Shown here piece by piece: positions 46,431-54,952 of a stretch of DNA of 64,000 bases. Positions within the stretch are counted from its first letter, which is position 1. Every line of letters begins with the position of its first letter. The position numbers were made by a program, and so were the translations under genes. The notes beneath the pieces are model-generated. The model saw only the letters and a program-made list of their open reading frames with translations, made no database searches and had not been told where the DNA came from. The stretch is from NCBI RefSeq assembly GCF_016648105.1, contig NZ_JACVVE010000001.1:186001-250000 (forward strand), given 5' to 3'. This DNA comes from Pseudomonas sp. S31. GTDB lineage: Bacteria > Pseudomonadota > Gammaproteobacteria > Pseudomonadales > Pseudomonadaceae.

Positions 46431-48686
46431 TTACTGAACCTGCCACCAGGCCGGGAACATCTGTTGCACCCGCGCGTCGGCGAACCGCTCGTCGATCAGC
46501 ACCAGCACTCCGCGATCCTGGTCACCGCGGATCACTCTCCCCGCGGCCTGGATCACCTTGCGCACACCAGGGTACAGGTAGGCGTAGTCGAAGCCGGCGC
46601 CGAACTGCCGGCCCAGGCGTTGCTTGAACTGCTCATTGACCGGATTGACCTGGGGCAGCCCCAGCGTGGCCACGAAGGCGCCGATCAGGCGCGTGCCCGG
46701 CAGGTCCACACCCTCGCCGAAGGCTCCGCCCAGCACGGCGAAGCCGACACCCTCGCCGTCGGCCACGAAGCGCGCGAGAAAGGCCTGACGCGCCGCTTCG
46801 TCCATGCCTGGCGCCTGGGCCCACGTGGGAATGCCCGGATGCCGCTCGGCCAGCAGCGCCGCCACCTGCTGCAAGTACTCGAAGCTGCTGAAGAACGCCA
46901 GGTAGTTGCCCGCCTGGCGCAGGTACTGCGCGGCGATCAACTCGACGATCGGTGCCAGTGAAGCCTGGCGCTCGCGGTAACGGGTCGATACCTGGCTGGC
47001 GATGCGCACCTCCAGCTGCTCGGCGCGAAACGGTGCCGCCACTTCCAGCCATGCCGTGTCGGCAGGCATGCCCAGCAGGTCGGCATAGAAGCGCCGCGGG
47101 CTCAGGGTCGCGGAGAACAGCGTCACGCTGCGCGCCGCCTGCATGCGCGGCGCCAACAGCCGCGCCGGGTTGACGTTGCGCAGGCACAAGGTGGCCAGAC
47201 GCCGCTTGCGACCTCCCTCGCGCTGGCTGATATCGAACAGGAAATGCTCGTCGAACAGCTCCGCTACCCGGCTGAACTGCAATGCCTGGTAGAAGAACTG
47301 CAAGACCTGCCCATCCACCTCGGCGGGTGTTTCGTTGAGCCGCGCCTGGATCAGGCCGATGCACTGCTGCAAGGCCCGCAGGAAGGCCTCCGGCACGTGT
47401 TCGCTGGCCTGGTACGGGCCGCGCTGCTCCTTGTACAGCGCGTTCCACTGGCGGTTGAGCCGATCCAGGGCACTGACCAGCCCCTGCGGCTTGCTTTGCC
47501 GCAAAGCGAGCAACTGGCCCTGGTCGAGGCTGGCGCTGTACATGCCACGCCCGCGCTCGACCAGGTTGTGCGCCTCGTCCACCAGCACCGCTACCCGCCA
47601 TTGGTTGGCCTGGGCCAGGCCGAACAGCAAGGCATGGGCGTCGAAGTAGTAGTTGTAGTCAGCCACCAGCACATCGACCCAGCGGGCCATCTCCTGCCCC
47701 AGGTAGTAGGGGCAGACCTGGTGTGCCAGCGCGACCTCGCGCAGGCCTGCGCGGTCGAGCATGGGCTGTTGCGCGGCCGCCTCGCGCGCGGCGGGCAAGC
47801 GGTCGTAGAAGCCTTGGGCCAGCGGGCATGACTCACCGTGGCAGGCCTTGTCGGGATGCTCGCAGGCCTTGTCGCGGGCGATCAGTTCCAGCGTACGCAG
47901 CGCAGGTTGCGGCGTAGCATCGGTGATCTGGCGCAGGGCATCGAGGGCCAGTGCCCGGCCCGGGGTCTTGGCGGTGAGGAAGAACACCTTGTCGAGCCCC
48001 TGCGGGACCATGGCCTTGAGCAGCGGGAACAGCGTCCCCAGGGTCTTGCCGATACCGGTACTGGCCTGGGCCATCAGGCAACGGCCGGTGCTCACCGCCT
48101 TGTACAGGGTCTCGGCCAGTTGCCGCTGGCCCTGGCGAAACTGCGGATAGGGGAAGCCCAAGGCCTGCAGCGCGCCGTTGCGTGCAGCAAGGCGTTGCTC
48201 CTGGGCCTGCGCCCAGCCGAGAAAGCGCTGGCACTGGGCGTGGAAGAACACCTCCAGTTCGCCGGCGCCGTACGCTTGGCTGATCAGCGTCTGGGCATCG
48301 TTGTCGACATCCAGGTAAACCAGCGCCACCTCGATGCTCGGCAAGCCCCGGGCCTGGCACATCAGCCAGGCGTAGACCTTGGCCTGGGCCCAGTGCAACT
48401 GCCGGTGGTTGGGCGGCTGACGGGCGAGGTCGCCGCGGTAGGTCTTGATTTCCTCCAGGCGATTGGCGACCGGATCGTAGCCATCGGCACGACCACGGAC
48501 CTTCAAGCCCTGGTACTCACCCTCCAGAGCGATTTCCGCCTGGTACTGCGCGCCTCTCCTGGCCACCACCCGGCGATGGCCCTCCATGCCCTCCTGGGCG
48601 GTGGGCGACGGGGTGAAACGCAAGTCGAGGTCACCGACCTTGGCGCTGAACTCGCACAGGGCGCGCACGGCCACGCGGTAACTCAT
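46431..48686 (-). CDS. XPD/DinG-like iron-sulfur helicase fused to a PD-(D/E)XK nuclease domain
   Basis: Encodes 751 aa. Residues ~55-90 carry a PD-(D/E)XK signature (GRADGYDPVANRLEEIKTYR). The SF2 helicase has Walker A QASTGIGKTLG near 208, DEAH in VLVDEAHNLVERG near 369 and the motif VI QAAGRVIRGDQDRG. Four cysteines at ~275-325 (ACEHPDKACHGESCPL and VCPYYLG) should hold a 4Fe-4S cluster. The start overlaps the end of the FAN1 gene by 4 bp, so the two are coupled. It likely unwinds DNA for FAN1 in crosslink repair, which is an inference. Confidence 0.92.
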   Translation of the reverse strand: MSYRVAVRALCEFSAKVGDLDLRFTPSPTAQEGMEGHRRVVARRGAQYQAEIALEGEYQGLKVRGRADGYDPVANRLEEIKTYRGDLARQPPNHRQLHWAQAKVYAWLMCQARGLPSIEVALVYLDVDNDAQTLISQAYGAGELEVFFHAQCQRFLGWAQAQEQRLAARNGALQALGFPYPQFRQGQRQLAETLYKAVSTGRCLMAQASTGIGKTLGTLFPLLKAMVPQGLDKVFFLTAKTPGRALALDALRQITDATPQPALRTLELIARDKACEHPDKACHGESCPLAQGFYDRLPAAREAAAQQPMLDRAGLREVALAHQVCPYYLGQEMARWVDVLVADYNYYFDAHALLFGLAQANQWRVAVLVDEAHNLVERGRGMYSASLDQGQLLALRQSKPQGLVSALDRLNRQWNALYKEQRGPYQASEHVPEAFLRALQQCIGLIQARLNETPAEVDGQVLQFFYQALQFSRVAELFDEHFLFDISQREGGRKRRLATLCLRNVNPARLLAPRMQAARSVTLFSATLSPRRFYADLLGMPADTAWLEVAAPFRAEQLEVRIASQVSTRYRERQASLAPIVELIAAQYLRQAGNYLAFFSSFEYLQQVAALLAERHPGIPTWAQAPGMDEAARQAFLARFVADGEGVGFAVLGGAFGEGVDLPGTRLIGAFVATLGLPQVNPVNEQFKQRLGRQFGAGFDYAYLYPGVRKVIQAAGRVIRGDQDRGVLVLIDERFADARVQQMFPAWWQVQ

Positions 48687-50371
48687 GCCGCCTCGCTCCA
48701 GCGTACATGACAGACCGCAACCGCCAGGCCCTGCTCACGGCAGAAATCCAGCCAGCGCAGCTGGTTGTCCTGCAGACGGTCACCCGGCCCCTTGACCTCG
48801 ACCATGCGGTAGGTGCCGTGCTCCGGCCAGAACTGGATGAGGTCGGGCATGCCGGCGCGGTTGCTGCGGATGTCTTGCAGCAGGCGCAGGAAGCACTGTT
48901 TCAGTTGTGCCGCCGGCAGGCAGGCCAGCGCCTGCTCGAGCAAGTCTTCGCTGAGCGACGGCCAGAACACGAACGGCGATTGCAGACCGTGCTTGGCCGC
49001 ATAGCAGTCGCGCATGGCCTGGCGGTAGCTGCCATCGTCCAGGCGCGCGAAGCAGGCGTCGAACAACGCGGCGCGGCGCAACTGGAAGTCACTGTCGTGC
49101 AAGTCTTGGGGAGCGGCCTGGAAGGGATGGAAGAACGCCCCCGGCACCGGGGCGAAGATGGCTTCCCAGCACAACAGGCCGAACAGGCTGTTGAACAGCG
49201 TGTTCTCCACGTAATGCGCCTCACCACCGGCCTCGGCCAGGTGAAGGCGCACGGCCTCCTCGACACCCAGTGCGGCGTGCTCACGGGGCAACTCCAGCTC
49301 GATCAGTTCCAGCGGCGGGCTGCGCCGACGGCGTTGCGCTGGCCCACCAAGCTTGCGCGCCAGGCGTGGCAGCATACGTTCCAGCGCCTGGACTTCGAGG
49401 GCGTTGGCCGGCGCGGCGGCCAGTTGCAAGGCCAAGGCATGGGCTTGCGGCCAGCGCTCGCAGCGCTCCAATACCCGCACCTGGCGGATGCGCGCCTGGG
49501 CATGGCTGCAGTCGGCGTACAACGCCAAGGCCTGGTCCCACTCGCCCTGGCGCTCGCACTGCTGGCCGAGGGCAAACAGCAGACGCGCATGGCGGCGGGC
49601 GAGCCAGGGGTTGTCGCTGCGCAGCCCGTGCAAGGTGGCGAGGATCTGCCTCGGCGCCTCACCTTGCTCGAGGCCCTCGGCACACTGGTGCAGGGCCATG
49701 GCCAGGTCGACTTCCTGGCGGTGGCGCAAGGCCCGCGAGTCGTCGCTGAACGTCACTTGTTCAAAGCGCAGCAGGCCCAGGTCGGTGAGCACGAACTCCG
49801 ACCAGTCCTGATACAGATTGCCGAAGAACAACAGGCGCATGCGGTCGCATAGAGCCTGCCGGTGCCACTGCACGATGGCCACGGGCGCCGCCGGAAACCA
49901 TTGCGCCAGGGGCCTGGCGTCGAGCGCCAAGGGCTCGAGCTGGGCCAGCATCTCGCGCTTGCTGGCCCGCGGCTTGGCCAGGTAGTCGGCAAAGCAGCCG
50001 GCCAATTCGTCCTTGCGCAGCAGGTGGAACAACTGGGCCAGGCTCAGTTGCTCGGGCTCGGCCACCCAGCCCAGCGCCAACAAGGGCTGCAAGACCTGTT
50101 CGGGGGCACCGATCTCGGCATACGCCAGGCGATCGAGGCGAAACAGCTCGCCCTTGCGCATGACCATGCGCACCATCAGGGCCTGGGCGGGCTGCTCGAG
50201 CTGGGCGAATTGCTGCAGGAAGGCCAGTTCCTGCACGTCGAGCAGGTCGGCATAACGGTGTTCGACCCACGCCAGTACCTGGCGGAAATTGTGCAGGTAA
50301 TAGAACGGGTCATCGACAGAGTGAGCGATCACGGCGAGGTCAGCTTGCGAGATTTGCCACTGGTTATACAT
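48683..50371 (-). CDS. fan1: FAN1-type VRR-NUC structure-specific nuclease
   Basis: Encodes 562 aa, close to the 559 aa I recall for the P. aeruginosa FAN1 protein. The C-terminal VRR-NUC domain has the active-site residues in GMPDLIQFWP and RMVEVKGPGDRLQDNQLRWL (E-V-K near 521-523), with the conserved VENTLFNSLFGLLCWEAIF helix upstream. FAN1 enzymes cut flaps and branched DNA and help repair interstrand crosslinks. It overlaps the helicase gene downstream and lies 44 bp after the MocR-like gene on the same strand. Confidence 0.93.
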   Translation of the reverse strand: MYNQWQISQADLAVIAHSVDDPFYYLHNFRQVLAWVEHRYADLLDVQELAFLQQFAQLEQPAQALMVRMVMRKGELFRLDRLAYAEIGAPEQVLQPLLALGWVAEPEQLSLAQLFHLLRKDELAGCFADYLAKPRASKREMLAQLEPLALDARPLAQWFPAAPVAIVQWHRQALCDRMRLLFFGNLYQDWSEFVLTDLGLLRFEQVTFSDDSRALRHRQEVDLAMALHQCAEGLEQGEAPRQILATLHGLRSDNPWLARRHARLLFALGQQCERQGEWDQALALYADCSHAQARIRQVRVLERCERWPQAHALALQLAAAPANALEVQALERMLPRLARKLGGPAQRRRRSPPLELIELELPREHAALGVEEAVRLHLAEAGGEAHYVENTLFNSLFGLLCWEAIFAPVPGAFFHPFQAAPQDLHDSDFQLRRAALFDACFARLDDGSYRQAMRDCYAAKHGLQSPFVFWPSLSEDLLEQALACLPAAQLKQCFLRLLQDIRSNRAGMPDLIQFWPEHGTYRMVEVKGPGDRLQDNQLRWLDFCREQGLAVAVCHVRWSEAA

Positions 50372-50415
50372 ACAGACCCAGGTGCTGGCAAGCGGGATGG
50401 ATCAACGGTCGAGCG

Positions 50416-51774
50416 CTAGCGCTCCCCACCCGGTTCGAGCACCGATGCCAAGCGCTGCAGGGCGGCCTGCAACGAGGCTGGTTGCCGATCGAGCCAGACC
50501 ACGGCCAGCCACTGAGCATGGTGCCCCTGGGCGCTGAACCTGGCACCGGGGATGGCCTGCAGCGTCGAGCCCACCAGTGCCGCCACCGCCTGGCGAACGG
50601 CGGTGGCGTCAGCCAGGCGGATCCATACCGCGCCCCCACCCTCGGGTTCCACGAACGCCATATGCTGCCCGCAGTGCGCCCTGAGCTGTTGGCACAGCAA
50701 GCCCGTGGCCCCTTGCATCTCCCCACGCCAACGGCGCAGGTGGGCATCGGCCTCGCCCTTGGCCAACAGACAGGCCAGCGCATGCTGGCGCACTGGCGCA
50801 AGCTCGAAGCAGCGCCGATCGAACGCACGGGCGACCTCGGCATGGCGACTCAACACATAGGCATAGGGTGCCTCGGCCCCCACCGTGGCTGCCAAGGAGC
50901 CCAGCACCAGCAGCCAGCTCGGGTTGACCAGGTCGCGCAGGCGCACCATAGGCGGGGTGTTGAAGCAACGCTCGCTGTCCAGGTCGTTCTCCAGCACCCA
51001 CACGGGGTGCTCGGCGAGCAGCCCGGCAATCGCTCGCTGCTCGTCCTCGGCCAGCACGCGCCCCTGCGGCATACCCAGGCAAGAGGGCAACACCACGGCG
51101 TGCACCGGCTCGCTGAGGAGCAACCGGGCCATCGCCGCCAGGTCCACCTGCCCAGACGCCGCGCAGGGGACCTCGAGCACCCGCACGCCCATGTCGTGCA
51201 ATACAGTCAACAGCCGCCAGCAACACGGCGATGTAACCAACGCCGTGCGGCCAGTAAGACCGATGGCGGCCAGCAACGTTGCCAGAACCGCCTGCACATC
51301 TGGCCCGAGGTGGACATCCTCGGCACGCCAGGTGTGCCGGGACGAACGGATATAGCGCTTGGCCACCACTGCGCGCAGCCGCTCCGCCCCCACATTCGCG
51401 GCCGAGCCCGAGTACTGTGCGCTCAGGCGTGTCAAACGCCGCTCATGGCGGTGCAGCGCATGCTCGAGACACGAGTCCTCGGGCATGCTCGCTCCCTGCC
51501 CCAGCAAAACCGGCAAGGCCGCCCCCCGCCGCCCTTCCGCGTCATCACCGGCGCGTACGAAATAGCCACGTTTGGGCACCGAGACCACCCGACCTTCATG
51601 CTCCAGCAGGCCATAGGCGCTCTGTACCGTGGCCAGTGACACGCGCAGGCTCCGGGCCAGCACCCGCAGCGAGGGCAAGCGCAACTGGCCACTGCGCGGT
51701 GCACCTTCGATCAGATCGTGCAGATAGCGATAGACGACCTGATAGGCGAATTTTCCCGGCGTCGAGCGGCCCAT
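50416..51774 (-). CDS. MocR-like GntR regulator with degenerate aminotransferase domain
   Basis: Encodes 452 aa. The N-terminal GntR winged helix is normal (KFAYQVVYRYLHDLIEGAPR, LRLPSLRVLARSLRVSLATV). The aminotransferase domain keeps its length, but the PLP lysine motif, usually SFSK-TLxPG, reads GSLAATVGAEAPYAY with no lysine; the NPTG region (CLGMPQGRV) and the D-Y-D motif (ENDLDSERCF) are also altered. PLP binding is unlikely. The ATG at 51774 shares one base with the stop of the upstream gene (TGATG), so they are coupled; the frame upstream to 52065 is spurious. Confidence 0.87.
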   Translation of the reverse strand: MGRSTPGKFAYQVVYRYLHDLIEGAPRSGQLRLPSLRVLARSLRVSLATVQSAYGLLEHEGRVVSVPKRGYFVRAGDDAEGRRGAALPVLLGQGASMPEDSCLEHALHRHERRLTRLSAQYSGSAANVGAERLRAVVAKRYIRSSRHTWRAEDVHLGPDVQAVLATLLAAIGLTGRTALVTSPCCWRLLTVLHDMGVRVLEVPCAASGQVDLAAMARLLLSEPVHAVVLPSCLGMPQGRVLAEDEQRAIAGLLAEHPVWVLENDLDSERCFNTPPMVRLRDLVNPSWLLVLGSLAATVGAEAPYAYVLSRHAEVARAFDRRCFELAPVRQHALACLLAKGEADAHLRRWRGEMQGATGLLCQQLRAHCGQHMAFVEPEGGGAVWIRLADATAVRQAVAALVGSTLQAIPGARFSAQGHHAQWLAVVWLDRQPASLQAALQRLASVLEPGGER

Positions 51775-53138
51775 CAACGCTTGGCCTCGGCGCTCGGCCG
51801 CAGCACCAAGCTGGAGTCGCGTCGCGACAGGATTTCCATCAGCTTGCGCACCCCGAGTGGCACGCGACCGTCGAAGATCGCCCGCAACTCCATGAGCGGC
51901 AAGCCACTGACGTTGACCAGCCAGTCCTTCACCGCCTCCGGACAGGGTTGCCCTTGCAGGGCCCGAAACAGATAAGGGAGGGCCACCAGCATGTCGGGAT
52001 GTCGGCATTCGAGAAACGCCTCGAGCATTCGCCCGCGGTTGACGAATGGCCGGAACAGCAGGCAACCGACATGGGCAGGCTCCAGCCCATAGGCGTTGGG
52101 ATAACGCGCCAGCAGTGCCCGTGCAGCCTGCAGAGGCTCAGCGAGTCCGGCGAGACTCAGTGGTTGCAGTGGGTCGACCGACAGAGCACAGCGGTGTTGC
52201 AGGTCGTCCATTCGGCTCAACCCCATGGGATCGAGGAAGGCGGCCATTGGCGAGCAGTCCAGCGCCGTCTCGCCCGAACACTCGAGCATGACGTCGAGCA
52301 GGCTCTCGTCACGCAGATGGTTCAGCAGATCGTCGAGGTTGAGGCTGCACAACGGCATCTGTTTGTCGGCGCTCACCTTGACTGGCGGATGAGGTGGATC
52401 CAGCGGCGCCTCGGCGATCGCGCTCAACTGGCTCAGGCCGCCCATCAGAGCAGCCACGCACTTCTGCACGGCCTGCGCACCGTGGGCGTCCGCCTGGCGC
52501 AGCAGCCTGCGCGCCCAAGCCAGGTAACGCCGGCGCAGGTGTTCAGGCAAGGCCGTGACCACTGCATCGACAGGCGCGTCGGTGTCCTCGACGACCCGGT
52601 ATACGGCGGCCGCCAGCTCCAGATGCAGGCGGCTACCCAGCAAGGCCTGGCAGTGGTTGTCACGCAGGTGGCCGAACAGCAACAGCGACCGACGGTGCAC
52701 AACCCAGTCATCGGCGTGAAACGGCGTGCGGCAATCGAACGGCACCGCTTCGGCACCTTCGATGATCTGCAACTGCACACGGGGGTCATCGGCCATGAAC
52801 AGGGCATTGAAACAGCGCTCGTGCTGCTGCATCACGGCGGTACCGGCCCCTGGCAGACAGGCCACCAGCACCCGCAACTGAAAGGTGTGCGGCGCACGCA
52901 GGGCAATGCACAACTGGGCTGCACGCAGCACTGCCAGCAGCCTGGCACTGCGCCTGTCGTTGCCGTGCACCACCAGCAGGCGGAACGTGCCGATGTGATC
53001 GGGGCCCCCTGCCGACACCAGCAAACGCTGCACGAGCAATTGCATCGAGGCCCGCTGCGCCGGGGACATGTGCCCCATCAAGCGGTCGAGCACTTGCTCG
53101 TAGATGAAGTTCATGGACTGTTCGTGCGTTATTGTCAT
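51774..53138 (-). CDS. Unrecognised 454-residue cytosolic protein coupled to the MocR-like gene
   Basis: Encodes 454 aa with no signal peptide and no membrane segment. It is mostly helical and rich in Leu, Ala and Arg; an early alpha/beta-like stretch (FRLLVVHGNDRRSARLLAVL, FQLRVLVACLPGAG, DDWVVHRRSLLLFGH) suggests a Rossmann-like N-terminal half, and the C-terminal half is helical (LNLDDLLNHLRDESLLDVML). About eight cysteines are scattered without a clear motif. Its stop overlaps the next start (TGATG). I do not recognise the family. Coupling to a regulator suggests a regulatory partner or sensor. Confidence 0.8.
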   Translation of the reverse strand: MTITHEQSMNFIYEQVLDRLMGHMSPAQRASMQLLVQRLLVSAGGPDHIGTFRLLVVHGNDRRSARLLAVLRAAQLCIALRAPHTFQLRVLVACLPGAGTAVMQQHERCFNALFMADDPRVQLQIIEGAEAVPFDCRTPFHADDWVVHRRSLLLFGHLRDNHCQALLGSRLHLELAAAVYRVVEDTDAPVDAVVTALPEHLRRRYLAWARRLLRQADAHGAQAVQKCVAALMGGLSQLSAIAEAPLDPPHPPVKVSADKQMPLCSLNLDDLLNHLRDESLLDVMLECSGETALDCSPMAAFLDPMGLSRMDDLQHRCALSVDPLQPLSLAGLAEPLQAARALLARYPNAYGLEPAHVGCLLFRPFVNRGRMLEAFLECRHPDMLVALPYLFRALQGQPCPEAVKDWLVNVSGLPLMELRAIFDGRVPLGVRKLMEILSRRDSSLVLRPSAEAKR

Positions 53139-53217
53139 TGGGCCACCTCGCCAACTTTCGTTCGTTCACCTCGGCCCTTGCCAACAACACCGACACAGAG
53201 CATCCAAGCAAAGAAAC

Positions 53218-53545
53218 TTCCTACAAATATTTAAGGAACCTGTAAGAGATAAAACATCGTCATCAGATTGATAAGTCCCCCATCGCTGGTCGGCCAGGCA
53301 CCGCAGAAACACGGCGCCGGCATGCCAGGCGCAAAGGCTTGACCGAATATCATCGGGCCATTATCGAGCGTTATCGAAAGAATAAAAGATACAGATAAAA
53401 GTAAAAAAGCCATGCACCCAACAAGGAAAGCCACCTTGCGTTCAATATCAAGTTCTGATCAAGCGAAAAAGTGTTCCAACAGATGACTCAGATCAACTAT
53501 CGATCAATAAGAATTGTAGGAAATTGCACTTTCAACCTGTAGGAA
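53218..53545. promoter_or_regulatory. Three copies of TGTAGGAA, possible regulator sites
   Basis: TGTAGGAA occurs directly repeated at 53515-53522 and 53538-53545 (23-bp period, about two helical turns) and inverted at 53218-53225. Direct repeats are typical of MocR/GntR binding sites. Assignment to the coupled MocR-like protein is inference. Confidence 0.35.
53231..53413 (-). CDS. Possible small membrane protein
   Basis: An ATG at 53413 (or GTG at 53434) opens a frame of 60-67 aa with one strong hydrophobic N-terminal helix (MAFLLLSVSFILSITL) and a C-terminal part with two close cysteines (PAPCFCGAW). The region is AT-rich and the ribosome site is weak. It may be a real small protein or a chance ORF in a regulatory region. 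Confidence 0.3.
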   Translation of the reverse strand: MAFLLLSVSFILSITLDNGPMIFGQAFAPGMPAPCFCGAWPTSDGGLINLMTMFYLLQVP

Positions 53546-53674
53546 TTGGAGACATCTTTATGGATTGGCGGGTGAGTTGTAGGGTCGCGTAGATCGCGAT
53601 GCGCCGCCCGGCAGGCGCGCGGTCTCATAGGCACCCCATCACTACCGGCGAACTCCGCCGGACAATCCACCAAC

Positions 53675-53706
53675 CACAAAAAAGCCCAGGCCATAAGCCC
53701 GGGCTT
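53675..53706 (-). terminator. Rho-independent terminator of the reductase gene
   Basis: On the minus strand, AAGCCCGGG-CTTATGG-CCTGGGCTT forms a 9-bp stem with one mismatch, followed by a T-run (TTTTTT overlapping the stem end). It lies 27 bp after the stop codon. Confidence 0.85.
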
Positions 53707-53732
53707 GTCGAAAACCATCCTGCTATCGCTGG

Positions 53733-54755
53733 CTACGGCTTGGCGAGATCCAACACGATCCGTCCGCCGCAAGGGCACTCATCCATGTAGCGGTGCGCCT
53801 CGACCACCTGGCTGAACGGGTAGACCTTGATGATCTGCGGCGTCAGCAACTGGTCCGCGGTGAACTGGTTGATGTCACGCAGAGCCCGGTGCAACGCCAC
53901 CTGATCCTGGCTGATGCCCAGCTCCGGCTTGCCGGTGAAATTGCTGACACAGTGCACATGGAACTGGATGTTCTTCTGGAATGCCGCACAGGCCGGGAAC
54001 GGCGTCTGGTTGCCGCCCTGCAAGCCATACAGCACCAGGCTGCCCCGTGGCGCCAGGACATCGCCGAGCAACGACATCTGCGGCCCGCCCATGCCATCGA
54101 GAACCATGTCGACGCCACGGCCGCCGGTGTACTTGCCGATCTGCAGCAGCAGGTCCTGCTCCTCGGTCACGATCACCTTGTCGGCGCCCAGGCCCAGCAG
54201 GTACTCGCGCTGCTCGGGCTCCTTGGTGGCGGCGAACACGGTCAGGCCCAGGGCCTTGCCCAATTGCACGAAGGCCGGCCCGGCGCAGTGGCTGGCATCG
54301 GTCACCAGCGCGGTCTGCCCGGACTTGGCCCGCGCCAGGTCGACGTAGGCGAAATAGGCGATCAGCAGCGGCGTGTAGTGCACGCTGGCCTCGATCGGCG
54401 TCAGCAGGTCGGGATAACGGGTGATGGCCGTGCGCGGCAGCACGATGACATCGCCATACACCGGGTGTTCGTTGGGGCTGGTGGCCGGGAAGCTGGCGAC
54501 CCGGTCGCCCACCGCGATATCCTCGACGCCCTCGCCAACCGCCATGACCACCCCGGCCATCTCATGGCCGATCCCGGCCGGCAGGCGGGCCTGGGACGGC
54601 GCCAGATTCTGCCGCCAGAGCACGTCGTACCAGCTGACGCCGATGGCTTCGACGCGGATCTGCAGCTCGCCGGCAGCGGGCGTCGGTTCGGCCTGCTCCT
54701 CTAGACGGAGCACGTCGGCCGCGCCGAACTTGTGGAACCGGATGATGCGGGACAT
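53733..54755 (-). CDS. Zinc-free QOR-type alcohol dehydrogenase/reductase
   Basis: Encodes 340 aa of the medium-chain dehydrogenase/reductase superfamily. It starts with the GroES-like domain (IIRFHKFGAADVLRLEEQAE, GIGHEMAGVVMAVGEGVEDI). The nucleotide-binding domain lacks the perfect GxGxxG (SHCAGPAFVQLGKAL follows TALVTDA). The catalytic zinc ligands are absent, so it is probably a quinone oxidoreductase-like NADPH-dependent enzyme. It is divergent from a LysR gene, its probable regulator. Confidence 0.88.
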   Translation of the reverse strand: MSRIIRFHKFGAADVLRLEEQAEPTPAAGELQIRVEAIGVSWYDVLWRQNLAPSQARLPAGIGHEMAGVVMAVGEGVEDIAVGDRVASFPATSPNEHPVYGDVIVLPRTAITRYPDLLTPIEASVHYTPLLIAYFAYVDLARAKSGQTALVTDASHCAGPAFVQLGKALGLTVFAATKEPEQREYLLGLGADKVIVTEEQDLLLQIGKYTGGRGVDMVLDGMGGPQMSLLGDVLAPRGSLVLYGLQGGNQTPFPACAAFQKNIQFHVHCVSNFTGKPELGISQDQVALHRALRDINQFTADQLLTPQIIKVYPFSQVVEAHRYMDECPCGGRIVLDLAKP

Positions 54756-54952
54756 CGCATACCTCGCCTGTGTGAATCTGGTATTACCACGAACTTTATC
54801 CGGGCTTTGCCCGTTAGACCATCAGCAGCCATTAATAGTCGACATGCTTATGATCGATAGGCCCCGAGCACATCGTTGCCCGGAAACCGGTGCAGGGTAC
54901 CAGCCTTTGGCCTTAAGATTCACCCCTGCCCCACTTTAGGCGAAGTGCACCG

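Larger units (their letters stand above)
53139..53732. other. AT-rich 594-bp intergenic region with TGTAGGAA repeats
   Basis: This region is much AT-richer than its neighbours between 53200 and 53560. It holds three TGTAGGAA copies (one inverted), a possible short membrane ORF and, at its right end, the terminator of the reductase gene. It presumably contains the promoter of the 454-residue gene. Confidence 0.55.

Noticed and set aside
51775..52065. N-terminal extension of the MocR-like gene
   Set aside because: It is low-complexity and overlaps the 454-residue gene; the coupled ATG at 51774 gives a normal GntR start.
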